Assembly: GCF_022846655.1 (NCBI RefSeq)
Contig: NZ_AP025667.1
Coordinates: 1,587,001 to 1,651,000 of the forward strand
Direction of reading: 5' to 3'
DNA: 64,000 nucleotides
Origin: Streptomyces seoulensis
GTDB taxonomy: Bacteria; Actinomycetota; Actinomycetes; Streptomycetales; Streptomycetaceae
The stretch's first letter is position 1; every line of letters starts with the position of its first letter. The translations under genes were made by a program, and so were the position numbers. The notes under the pieces are model-generated. The model made no database searches. It was not told the DNA's origin and saw only the letters and a list, made by a program, of their open reading frames with translations. Below are positions 7,624-15,336 of the stretch, piece after piece.

Positions 7624-9708
7624 TCACAGGCTCAGCTCGGGGTGCAGCCGCTGGAGCGTCCACACCTGGCGGCGCCGGGCGGTGAGCGCGGTGAGCGCGA
7701 GGGCACCCGCCGTGAACGCCGTCAGCACCACGCACGCCTGCCACACCGGGCCGAGCCCGCCGCCGGTGATGAGCCTGCGCAGGGCCGCCACCACGTAACT
7801 CATCGGCAGGTACGGGTGGATGGTGTTGAAGAAGCCCGGACTGGTCTGCACCGGGTACGTACCGCCCGCCGAGGTGAGCTGGAGCATCAGCAGCGCCAGG
7901 ACGAGGATGCGGCCCGCCGCGCCGAAGCGGGCGTTGAGCCACTGCACGATGGACGTGAAGCAGGCCGTGACCAGGAACAGGAACGCGGTCGTCCCGGCAG
8001 CCCTGGCCATCTCCAGCCCGATGCCGAAGTGCAGCACGGACATCAGCGCCGTCGTCTGGAGCACTCCCACCGCGAGCACCGGCAGCCAGCCCGCCAGCGC
8101 GATCCGCCAGGACGGGGCGCCGGCCGCGAGGGCACGCCGGTTGAGCGGCTGGATCAGCATGTAGGCGACCATCGCGCCCACCCACAGCGACAGCGGGATG
8201 AAGTACGGGGCGAAGCCGGTGCCGTAGTTGGGCGCCCGGTGCAGGTCGGCGGAGGAGAGCCGGACCGGGTCGGCCATCACGCCCGTCCGCCGGTCGCGGG
8301 CCCGTTCGTCGTAGTCGGGGATCTTCCCGGCGCCCTCGTGCAGGCCGTCGGCGAGGCGTTCGGAGCCGTCGGCCAGCTTGTACAGGCCGCTGTCCAGGGT
8401 CCTTGCCCCGGACTCGGCGGTACCGATGCCCTGGTGGAGGCTCCGGGCGCCGGACCGGGCGGTGCCGAGCCCGGTGTGCAGCTTCTTCGCCCCGGAGGCG
8501 ACGGCGTTCGCGCCCGCGTTCAGCTTGTCGATGCGGGCGACCGCGTCGGCGACGTCCTGGTGCAGGTGCGGGGCGCGCTCGGCGAGGGCGTCGGCCTGCC
8601 GGCGCAGCGTGGTGAGGTTCTTCCGCATGACCGTCAGATCACCGCCCTGGGCGGCGATGACCTTGTTCAGGTCGTCGGCCACGACCGCCACGTCGTCGGC
8701 GGCCCGCTGTGCCTTCGCCAGGTCGGGGCAGGCCGGGTCGGGTACGGGCGCGTTCTCGCAGCGGGCCGTGTGCACCCGGTCCAGTACGGCCGCGGAGGCG
8801 TGGGCAGTCTTCGCGGCGCCGGGGGCGAGCCGGACCAGGGTGTCGAGGTTGTCCCCGACCGTGCGGGCCGAGTCGGAGACCAGCCGGGCGGTGTCCCCGA
8901 TGGTCCGGCCGTTCTGCTTCAGGAACGGGCCCGCCTCGGCGTACGCGCCGTCGACCTTGTCCGCCAGGGTCTGGGTGCCGGCCGCGACCTGGCGGGAGCC
9001 CTCCTCCAGGTCGCCCGCGCCGTTGTCGAGCCTGGTCAGGCCCGTGGCGAGCTTCCCGCTGCCGCTGTCGGCCTCCTTAAGCCCGTCCGCGAGCTTCCGG
9101 GCGCCCTTCTCCGCCTTGCCCAGGCCGTTCTCGAGCTTGTCGGCACCCTGGGCCGCGGTCTCGGTCCTGTCGTGCAGGGTGGAGAAGTCGACGAAGATCC
9201 GGTCCAGGAAGGTCCGGGAGGTCTTGGTGGACGCGGCCGAGCGGACCTCGGCGAACACGGTCCGGGATATCTGGCCGACGATGTAGTTGTTCGCGTCGTT
9301 GGTGCGCACCTGGAGCGCGCCGGTCTCCGGGGAGTCGCCGGAGCTGGAGGCCACACGGCGGCTGAAGTCGGCCGGGAGGGTCAGGGAGAGGTAGTAGGTG
9401 CCGTCCTCCATACCCCGCCGGGCCTCGGCCGCGTCGACCTCGTGCCATTCGAAGGTCCGCCGCTCGCGCAGACCCTTGACGATGTCGGCACCGGCGTGGA
9501 TCCTCTTCCCGCCCGCCGTGGCGCCCTGGTCCTCATTGACGAGGGCCACCGGGACCCGGTCCAGGCGGCCGTACGGGTCCCAGAACGACCACAGGTACAG
9601 GGCGCCGTAGAGCAGGGGCAGCACCAGCAGCGCGACCAGCGCGGCGCGGGGCAGCCGGCCCCGGCCGAACCGGCGCAGCTCAAGCGCGGCCAGCCTCGGT
9701 GAGCGCAT
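7624..9708 (-). CDS. YhgE/Pip-type membrane protein, ABC-2-like exporter component
   Basis: A 694-residue integral membrane protein. One N-terminal helix (RAALVALLVLPLLYGALYLW) follows a short basic start. The long extracytoplasmic region spans about residues 50-480, and five or six C-terminal helices include AGRILVLALLMLQLTSAGGTYPVQTSPGFF. The ectodomain carries many copies of a pattern like LxxGxxxLxxG, as in LENGLGKAEKGARKLADGLK, typical of YhgE/Pip proteins. Members include the phage receptor Pip of Lactococcus and a component of type VII-like secretion-associated systems. It overlaps the ABC-like gene by 29 bases, suggesting coupled translation. Substrate unknown. Confidence 0.85.
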   Translation of the reverse strand: MRSPRLAALELRRFGRGRLPRAALVALLVLPLLYGALYLWSFWDPYGRLDRVPVALVNEDQGATAGGKRIHAGADIVKGLRERRTFEWHEVDAAEARRGMEDGTYYLSLTLPADFSRRVASSSGDSPETGALQVRTNDANNYIVGQISRTVFAEVRSAASTKTSRTFLDRIFVDFSTLHDRTETAAQGADKLENGLGKAEKGARKLADGLKEADSGSGKLATGLTRLDNGAGDLEEGSRQVAAGTQTLADKVDGAYAEAGPFLKQNGRTIGDTARLVSDSARTVGDNLDTLVRLAPGAAKTAHASAAVLDRVHTARCENAPVPDPACPDLAKAQRAADDVAVVADDLNKVIAAQGGDLTVMRKNLTTLRRQADALAERAPHLHQDVADAVARIDKLNAGANAVASGAKKLHTGLGTARSGARSLHQGIGTAESGARTLDSGLYKLADGSERLADGLHEGAGKIPDYDERARDRRTGVMADPVRLSSADLHRAPNYGTGFAPYFIPLSLWVGAMVAYMLIQPLNRRALAAGAPSWRIALAGWLPVLAVGVLQTTALMSVLHFGIGLEMARAAGTTAFLFLVTACFTSIVQWLNARFGAAGRILVLALLMLQLTSAGGTYPVQTSPGFFNTIHPYLPMSYVVAALRRLITGGGLGPVWQACVVLTAFTAGALALTALTARRRQVWTLQRLHPELSL

Positions 9709-10495
9709 CGGGGGCCTCCTCTCGGGCGGGGGCTTCTTCGGCGGGGGCGTCCTGGGCGGGCGCTTCTTCGGCGGGCGCGCTGTCGGGGTCTTCGGTGGGC
9801 CGGCCCTGCGCGGGCGCGGTGGAGACGGTGACGCAGTCGCCGGGGGCGGTGCGGCACACGGCCAGGACCGTCGTCCCGGTGCGGGCCAGCGAACGCAACA
9901 GGTCCCACACCTCGGCGCTCTCGGCCGCCGAGAGCTTCAGCTCCACGTCGTCCACCGCCAGCAGCCGGGGCCTGCCGATCAGCGCCAGCGCCACGGACAG
10001 CCGCAACGCCTCCAGCCGCTCCAGATCCCGTACCGCCGTACGCGAGCCCTTCGGCAGCGCGTCCAGGTCGAGTCCGGCGGCGGCCAGGGCGGCGTCGGCG
10101 CGCAGCCGGGCCTCGTGGGCGCGCTGCGGGCGCGGATGCAGCGCCTCCCGCAGCGAGTCCGCGAACCGGCGCTGCAGCAGGGCGCGTTCACGCAGGTGCT
10201 CGCCCACGGTCAGCGCGGGCTCCAGGTCGGTCACCCCGGCGACGTTGGCCACCGCGCTGAACCGGCGCACGGCCCCCATCCGCCGGGGGAGCGCGAGGCC
10301 GCCGACGGCCGCTGCGCCCCTGGTCGGCCTCATCCGCCCGGTGAGCGCGAGCAGCAGACACGTGCGGCCGGAGCCGGACGGTCCCTCGACCGCGATCAGC
10401 GAGCCCGGTCCGGCCTCGAAGCCGATGTCCTGGAAGGCCCACCCCCGTGGCCCTTTGAGCCCGAATCCCTCGGCCGTGACGTCCACGCCGTGCAC
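9680..10495 (-). CDS. Degenerate ABC-transporter ATP-binding protein
   Basis: A 271-residue protein with an ABC ATPase-like fold but altered catalytic sites. The Walker A is GPSGSGRT, with Arg where Lys is expected. At the position of LSGGQ it reads DLERLEALRLS. Walker B is RLLAVDDVE, with Asp in place of the catalytic Glu. The H-loop region reads TTVLAVCRTAP with no His. The last 50 residues are an acidic, Pro/Ala/Glu-rich tail with repeated PAEEAPA units. GTG 10495 is chosen as start because upstream codons run into the operator. It probably pairs with the downstream YhgE/Pip protein. Whether it hydrolyses ATP is doubtful. Confidence 0.75.
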   Translation of the reverse strand: MHGVDVTAEGFGLKGPRGWAFQDIGFEAGPGSLIAVEGPSGSGRTCLLLALTGRMRPTRGAAAVGGLALPRRMGAVRRFSAVANVAGVTDLEPALTVGEHLRERALLQRRFADSLREALHPRPQRAHEARLRADAALAAAGLDLDALPKGSRTAVRDLERLEALRLSVALALIGRPRLLAVDDVELKLSAAESAEVWDLLRSLARTGTTVLAVCRTAPGDCVTVSTAPAQGRPTEDPDSAPAEEAPAQDAPAEEAPAREEAPDALTEAGRA

Positions 10496-10523
10496 AAGCC
10501 CCGCCTCTCCCCTGAGCGAACCG

Positions 10524-10551
10524 CTTTTGAACTGACTGGTCAGTTCAAAAG
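10524..10551. promoter_or_regulatory. Perfect palindromic operator, probably for the TetR repressor
   Basis: Thirteen-base arms CTTTTGAACTGAC (10524-10536) and GTCAGTTCAAAAG (10539-10551) flank a central TG. It starts 29 bases upstream of the ABC-like gene and is by far the longest perfect palindrome in this intergenic region. Size, symmetry and the tetR gene in the same operon support a TetR binding site. Minus-strand TTGAAC within it could be a -35. Confidence 0.8.
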
Positions 10552-10655
10552 TATGCCCGAACCGGTGTGCGTGACAAAGCCCGGATGCCCCACAGGTGTT
10601 CCCCGATGCCCCTGATTCCGGCCCCAGTTGGGGTGAAACAGCAGGTCGGAACGGA

Positions 10656-10678
10656 TTGTCAGTGGCATACCGCACGAT
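10656..10678 (+). promoter_or_regulatory. RecA-NDp/PafBC-like promoter of the HEPN gene
   Basis: TTGTCAGTG (10656-10664), 8 bases, CACGAT (10673-10678). The 9-base block equals the mycobacterial consensus exactly; the -10 has C for the first T. A leader of about 40 bases with AGGAGG (10714-10719) leads to the ATG at 10726. Confidence 0.65.
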
Positions 10679-10725
10679 GTGGGCATACGGCATCCATGCC
10701 GTCACCGGACGACAGGAGGTTCGTC

Positions 10726-11199
10726 ATGACCAGCTCGTCAGCGGCCACCGCCGCGAGCGACGTCCACCCCGTGCTCCGCCGGTCCACGGCACCGCCCGCC
10801 GCCGTCGCCCTGCTCGGCCAGGCCCACACCACGCTGGACGAGGCCGCCGCCATGGAGACCCCGAACGAGCGGTACGCCCTGGCCCACCTCGCCGCCCTCC
10901 GCGCGGCCGCCGCCGTCCTCGCCGTCCGGGGGCGCCCCGAGGCCACCGCGCGCCGCCGGACCCGTATTCGGCCCGCCTGGGAGGTGCTGCCCGAGCTGGC
11001 GCCGGAGCTGACCGAGTGGAGCGCCCTGTTCGCCTCCGGCGCCGCCCGCCGCGCCCGCGCCGAGGCGGGCATCCAGGGCGCGGCGGGCGTCCGGGACGCC
11101 GACGACCTGATACGCGACGTGGGCATGTTCCTGCGCCTGGTGGAGCGGACGCTCGCCCTGCGGCCGGTGCTGCCCCGCTCCCGCCCGGACACCGCCTGA
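10726..11199 (+). CDS. SAV_6107-family HEPN-domain protein
   Basis: A 157-residue all-helical protein. The central part (VALLGQAHTTLDEAAAMETP, NERYALAHLAALRAAAAVLA) matches the Streptomyces HEPN family annotated from SAV_6107, and the C-terminal half (VRDADDLIRDVGMFLRLVER) is also helical. HEPN domains occur in RNases and toxin-antitoxin proteins, but I do not see a clear Rx4-6H catalytic motif, so activity is unproven. ATG 10726 with AGGAGG 6 bases upstream settles the start; the longer frame to 10567 is spurious. The promoter looks DNA-damage responsive, which would suit a stress role. Confidence 0.82.
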   Translation: MTSSSAATAASDVHPVLRRSTAPPAAVALLGQAHTTLDEAAAMETPNERYALAHLAALRAAAAVLAVRGRPEATARRRTRIRPAWEVLPELAPELTEWSALFASGAARRARAEAGIQGAAGVRDADDLIRDVGMFLRLVERTLALRPVLPRSRPDTA

Positions 11200-11400
11200 C
11201 CCGCGCGGACGCGGGCCTTCCCGTCCGCTGGGCGAGACGGCGCCGCCGCACCCGGCGGGGGTGACCGGGCGCGGCGGGCGAGGCCATAGGGTGGAGGCGC
11301 CTTGTGTCTCCACCTGCCGCGCACCTCCCGTGACCGGCCGGGGAGGCCCCCCATCGCGCCGCCGGGCAACGGGCGGTGCCGTGCCGAGGAGTCAACAGCC

Positions 11401-12189
11401 GTGCCGGACCCGACGCGCCCCCGCGCCTCTCTCCGTACCGCCGTGGTGTGGGACGTCCTGCAGGACGCCCTCGACCGCCGCGTCAAGGCCACGGGGCGGG
11501 ACTCGCTGGACGTGCTCGACACCGGCGGCGGCAGCGGCAACTTCGCCGTACCCGTCGCCCGGCTCGGCCACCGCGTCACCGTCGTCGACCCCAGCCCCAA
11601 CGCGCTCTTCGCCCTCGAGCGCCGGGCCGCCGAGGCGGGCGTCGCCGACCGGGTCCGGGGCGTCCAGGGCGACGCGCTCGGCCTCTTCGACGTGGTCGAG
11701 CGCGGCGGCTACGACGCGGTGCTGTGCCACGGCGTGCTGGAGTACGTGGACGACCCCGCCGAGGGCATCGGCAACGCCGTCGCCGCCCTGCGCCCCGAGG
11801 GCGTGCTCAGCCTGCTCGCGGCGGGCCTCGGCGGCGCCGTGCTGGCCCGCGCCCTCGCCGGCCACTTCACCGAGGCCCGGCAGGCCCTGGCCGACCCGGA
11901 CGGCCGCTGGGGCGAGGGCGACCCGGTCCCGCACCGCTTCACCCCCGAACAGCTCACCGCGCTGGTCGAGAACGCGGGCCTGCGCGTCGGCGCCGTCCAC
12001 GGCGTACGCGTCTTCGCCGACCTGGTGCCCGGCGTCCTGGTCGACACCGAGCCCGGCGCGCTCGACGCGCTGCTGCGCCTGGAGGCGGCCGTGGCGGAGC
12101 TGCCGGCCTTCCACTCCGTGGCCACCCAGGTCCATGTGCTCGGTGAGACCCGCGTGACCGAAGGGCCCGTGGAAGGCGCCGGAGACTGA
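11401..12189 (+). CDS. SAM-dependent class I methyltransferase
   Basis: A 262-residue methyltransferase with the Rossmann motif I LDVLDTGGGSGNFAVPVA near residue 37. An acidic VTVVDPSPNALFALE follows, then motif II/III GYDAVLCHGVLEYVDDP and the PEGVLSLLAAG strand. The C-terminal half contains HRFTPEQLTALVENAGL, as in ubiquinone/CmoA-like small-molecule or tRNA methylases, but the substrate cannot be told. GTG 11401 is preceded by GAGGAG. The DUF3040 gene follows after 276 bases with its own promoter. Confidence 0.87.
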   Translation: MPDPTRPRASLRTAVVWDVLQDALDRRVKATGRDSLDVLDTGGGSGNFAVPVARLGHRVTVVDPSPNALFALERRAAEAGVADRVRGVQGDALGLFDVVERGGYDAVLCHGVLEYVDDPAEGIGNAVAALRPEGVLSLLAAGLGGAVLARALAGHFTEARQALADPDGRWGEGDPVPHRFTPEQLTALVENAGLRVGAVHGVRVFADLVPGVLVDTEPGALDALLRLEAAVAELPAFHSVATQVHVLGETRVTEGPVEGAGD

Positions 12190-12386
12190 ACCGGCCCTGT
12201 GGGACACGCCGCTGATCAGGGGCGCGACGGCAGATGGAGTACGCCACAAGCCCCCCGATCGAGGGGTTTGCGCCGTATGATCGAGGTACACCGACCGGCA
12301 TGACGGGTCGGCCGCCGGGGAATGACAGCCTCAGCGAGCCGGGACGCCCTGACGGACCGGTTGGCCAGATGGCGCAGAGGGGCGGG

Positions 12387-12415
12387 TTTCACGGGGGCGA
12401 TTCCCTGCCTATCCT
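12387..12415 (+). promoter_or_regulatory. Candidate promoter of the DUF3040 gene
   Basis: TTTCAC (12387-12392), 17 bases, TATCCT (12410-12415), with a predicted leader of about 45 bases carrying GATGAGGAGG before the GTG at 12466. Upstream, at 12250-12273, CAAGCCCC and GGGGTTTG could form a hairpin that ends the methyltransferase transcript. Nothing else is recognised in this 276-base gap. Confidence 0.45.
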
Positions 12416-12465
12416 GAAAGGACCCCCCAGAGTCGCCCCGGCGACTGCACGATGAGGAGGACTCC

Positions 12466-12852
12466 GTGCCGCTCTCGGAGCACGAGCAGCGCATGCTCGA
12501 GCAGATGGAGCGAGCGCTGTACGCCGAAGATCCCAAGTTCGCGTCGGCGCTTGAGGGAAACGGGCTGCGGACGTACACCCGGCGCCGGGTCTATCAGGCG
12601 GTCGCGGGCTTCCTCGTCGGTATCGCGCTCCTCATGGCGGGTATGGTCGCCCAGCTCATTTGGATCAGCGTCGTCGGTTTCCTCGTGATGCTCGGCTGTG
12701 CCGTGCTCGCCGTCACCGGCTGGCGCAAGGCACCCAAGCCGGGTGAGCACCCCAAGGGCCACACCAGGCGCCGGCCGGTCCGGCGGAAACGTACCGTCAT
12801 GGAACGCATCGAGGACCGCTGGCAGCGCCGCCGGGACGAACAGGGCCACTGA
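12466..12852 (+). CDS. DUF3040 small membrane protein
   Basis: A 128-residue protein that opens with the DUF3040 signature PLSEHEQRMLEQMERALYAE, DPKFASAL. Two close hydrophobic helices follow, about residues 45-65 (VAGFLVGIALLMAGMVAQLI) and 67-85, and then a strongly basic tail (RRRPVRRKRTVMERIEDRWQ). The family is actinobacterial and often lies near the dcw cluster; no function is established. GTG start with a strong AGGAGG. A bidirectional terminator separates it from the convergent transglutaminase operon. Confidence 0.88.
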   Translation: MPLSEHEQRMLEQMERALYAEDPKFASALEGNGLRTYTRRRVYQAVAGFLVGIALLMAGMVAQLIWISVVGFLVMLGCAVLAVTGWRKAPKPGEHPKGHTRRRPVRRKRTVMERIEDRWQRRRDEQGH

Positions 12853-12899
12853 GCACCCCGGCCGACCGACTCCCGAAGACACCCACAGGCTTCACGTAC

Positions 12900-12934
12900 G
12901 AGGGGTGACCACCGTCCACCGGTGGTCACCCCTC
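12900..12934. terminator. Bidirectional terminator between convergent genes
   Basis: Perfect 14-bp stem GAGGGGTGACCACC (12900-12913) and GGTGGTCACCCCTC (12921-12934) with a 7-base loop. It lies between the stops of the DUF3040 gene (12852) and the transglutaminase gene (12964). Confidence 0.9.
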
Positions 12935-12963
12935 AGCCATGTCCGCTCCCCGGAGGGACCCGT

Positions 12964-15336
12964 TCAGCCCTGCTGACCCGGAGCGTCCCGGCGTACCGGC
13001 CGCAGTGACGCCGCCCGCGCCCGGAGCGCCGCCCGGCGGGCGTCGGCCGCCCACAGCAGCCGCCGCGCCGAGCGCGGCGCGAACAGCGCGCGCAGCCGGG
13101 TGGCGCGGGTGACCGGGACCGCCAGAGCGGCGATCACCCGGCGCACGTCCCGGGCGAGATCCGGGGCCGGTCGCGGCTCGCGCGCGTACAGGGCCTGCTC
13201 CAGCGCGGCCGCCACCCGGTGCACCGCCGCCTCGGCCTCCCCGTCCAGCCGGCCCAACCGCACGATCCGGGCCGCCGACCCGCGCGGGGTCAGCGAGTCG
13301 TCCGGTGCCACGCCGAAGTCCCAGGCGCTGTCGGTCAGCTCCCGCCACGCCGCCTGCGTCCGCTCCGCCGGGTCCGGCGAGTGCCCGTCCAGCCGGCGGG
13401 CGCGCACCCGCGTCCGCCACAGCATCGGCGACAGCGGGAGCACCACCAGCGCCAGCGCCCCGAGCGCGATCAGCGCGGCCCACAGCCCGCCCGATGGACC
13501 CCCGCCCCCGCCCGGCGCCGCGACGGCGGCCGACGGACCGGTGCACGCGCCCGACCGGGGCGGTGTCGCACAGTCCTCCCCCCGCGTCGCCGCCGCCGAA
13601 GGCTCCCTGGACGCCCCGCGCGAGGGCAGTTCCCGGTCCGGCCGCGCACTGCTCGGCGCGTCGGGCGGGGTGTACGCCGGGGTCGTGCCCCGCGTCGGCG
13701 TCGGCTCGAAACGGGTCCAGCCCACGCCCTGGAAGTACAGCTCCGGCCAGGCGTGCGCGTCCTTCAGGCTCACCGACACCGAACCGTCGCCCTGCGGGGT
13801 GCCCGGCGCGAAGCCCACCGCCACCCTGGCCGGAATCCCCAGGGTGCGGGCCATCGCCGCCATGGCGAAGGAGAAGTGGACGCAGAACCCCTCCTTGCGC
13901 CGGAGGAAGTTGGCGATCGCGTTCGAGCCCCGGCCCACCTGGACCTCGGTGTCGTACCGGAAGCCGCCGTCCACCGAGAACCAGTCCTGGAGCCGCACCG
14001 CCTCCTCGTAGTGGTTCCGCGCGCCGGAGGTGACCTCCTCGGCGGTCCGCGCCACCACGTCCGGCAGCCGGGCCGGCACCCGCGTGTACTCCCGCTCCAG
14101 CGCGGCCGGCGGCTTCGGTGCCCCGGCGAGCTGCTTCGCGGTCGGCCGCAGATCCAGGCTGGTCACCTGGTACGTCTTGCCGCGCGTGGTCTGGCCGTGG
14201 TCGCCCACCAGCGTCATGCCGACCGGCTCGTACCGCCAGTTGCCGTCGATCCTGACCCCGCTCGGCGGATAGGGCATCGGCAGCCAGTCCTGCGCGTACC
14301 AGTCGGCGGCGGTGATCACCGTGCGCAGCGTGGAGCGCTTCACGTCCTGGCTCAGGCCCACCGGTTCCGGAAAGATCCCCGGCACCGCAGCGATGTGCCG
14401 CTGGGACGGCTTCCAGTCGGTGCCGTCGAAGTCGTCCAGGGACACTATGCGCACGTACATGTCCGGCACCTCACCGGCGCTCGGCCGCAGCGACAGCACC
14501 TGGCGGTCGTCGTCCACGTTCAGACTGTCCCGCAGCGACACCAGCGGGTTCACGGCCGAGATCGTGCCGCCGCGGCCGTTGCCCGCGCCCACGCCGGAGC
14601 CCGCCTCGCCCAGCAGGCCGCCGTGCAGCGTCGGCAGGGCCAGCGGCACCACCAGGGCGACGCCCAGCGCCACCACGCCGATCCGGCGGCCGGTGCGCGC
14701 CGGGGCCGTCACCGCGTCGGCCGGGGCACCCGCGCGCGGGGTCCCGCCGAACACCCGGCCCCACTGCGCGAGCCGCTCCCGGCCCTCCGCGAGCAGCAGC
14801 ATCAGATAACCGGCCGCCGCCACCAGGAACCACAGCCAGTCCGCGGCCCCGTCCGACAGCCCGGCCGCCACCGAGTACAGCGCCAGCAGCGGCAGCCCCG
14901 CCGGTGCCGCCCGCCGGAAGGTCACCGCGAGGGCGTCCACCAGCAGGTGCACCAGCAGCACCCCGCCGACCAGCAGCAGCCTGATGCCGTCCGTGAGCGG
15001 CGCCGGGATCGCGTAGTGGCTGACGTCGTCCGAGCCCTGGCCCAGCAGCTCCCCGAACCGCAGGAACGCCCGCGGACCCGGCACCAGCCCGCCCAGCGCC
15101 GCACCGCGCGCGAAGACCAGCGTCAGCAGCACCAGCGTCACCAGCAGTTGCGCCGGCAGCGTCAGCGACCGGGGCAGCGGAATCCGCCGGGCCGCGATGC
15201 CCACCCCCGCCTGCACGGCCACCAGCAGCGCCGACAGCACCAGCCAGGTGGGCCCGTCGACCAGCGGCAGCATGGCGCAGGACGCCATCAGCGTCGCCGC
15301 CGCCGCGCTCAGCGCCAGTCGTGCCCGCCCGCTCAT
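12964..15336 (-). CDS. Membrane transglutaminase-like protein (TgpA/DUF3488 type)
   Basis: A 790-residue membrane protein. About seven hydrophobic helices occupy residues 5-210. An external domain with a papain-like transglutaminase core follows: the Cys in EGFCVHFSFAMAAMARTLGIP (near residue 480) and the His in DAHAWPELYFQG (near residue 527). Next come a Ser/Pro/Arg-rich linker and one helix (LIALGALALVVLPLSPMLW). A helical C-terminal tail fits DUF4129-like domains. It overlaps the DUF58 gene stop (ATGA), and the operon order MoxR, DUF58, transglutaminase is widely conserved. Likely role in protein or envelope modification at the cell surface; the substrate is unknown. Confidence 0.92.
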   Translation of the reverse strand: MSGRARLALSAAAATLMASCAMLPLVDGPTWLVLSALLVAVQAGVGIAARRIPLPRSLTLPAQLLVTLVLLTLVFARGAALGGLVPGPRAFLRFGELLGQGSDDVSHYAIPAPLTDGIRLLLVGGVLLVHLLVDALAVTFRRAAPAGLPLLALYSVAAGLSDGAADWLWFLVAAAGYLMLLLAEGRERLAQWGRVFGGTPRAGAPADAVTAPARTGRRIGVVALGVALVVPLALPTLHGGLLGEAGSGVGAGNGRGGTISAVNPLVSLRDSLNVDDDRQVLSLRPSAGEVPDMYVRIVSLDDFDGTDWKPSQRHIAAVPGIFPEPVGLSQDVKRSTLRTVITAADWYAQDWLPMPYPPSGVRIDGNWRYEPVGMTLVGDHGQTTRGKTYQVTSLDLRPTAKQLAGAPKPPAALEREYTRVPARLPDVVARTAEEVTSGARNHYEEAVRLQDWFSVDGGFRYDTEVQVGRGSNAIANFLRRKEGFCVHFSFAMAAMARTLGIPARVAVGFAPGTPQGDGSVSVSLKDAHAWPELYFQGVGWTRFEPTPTRGTTPAYTPPDAPSSARPDRELPSRGASREPSAAATRGEDCATPPRSGACTGPSAAVAAPGGGGGPSGGLWAALIALGALALVVLPLSPMLWRTRVRARRLDGHSPDPAERTQAAWRELTDSAWDFGVAPDDSLTPRGSAARIVRLGRLDGEAEAAVHRVAAALEQALYAREPRPAPDLARDVRRVIAALAVPVTRATRLRALFAPRSARRLLWAADARRAALRARAASLRPVRRDAPGQQG

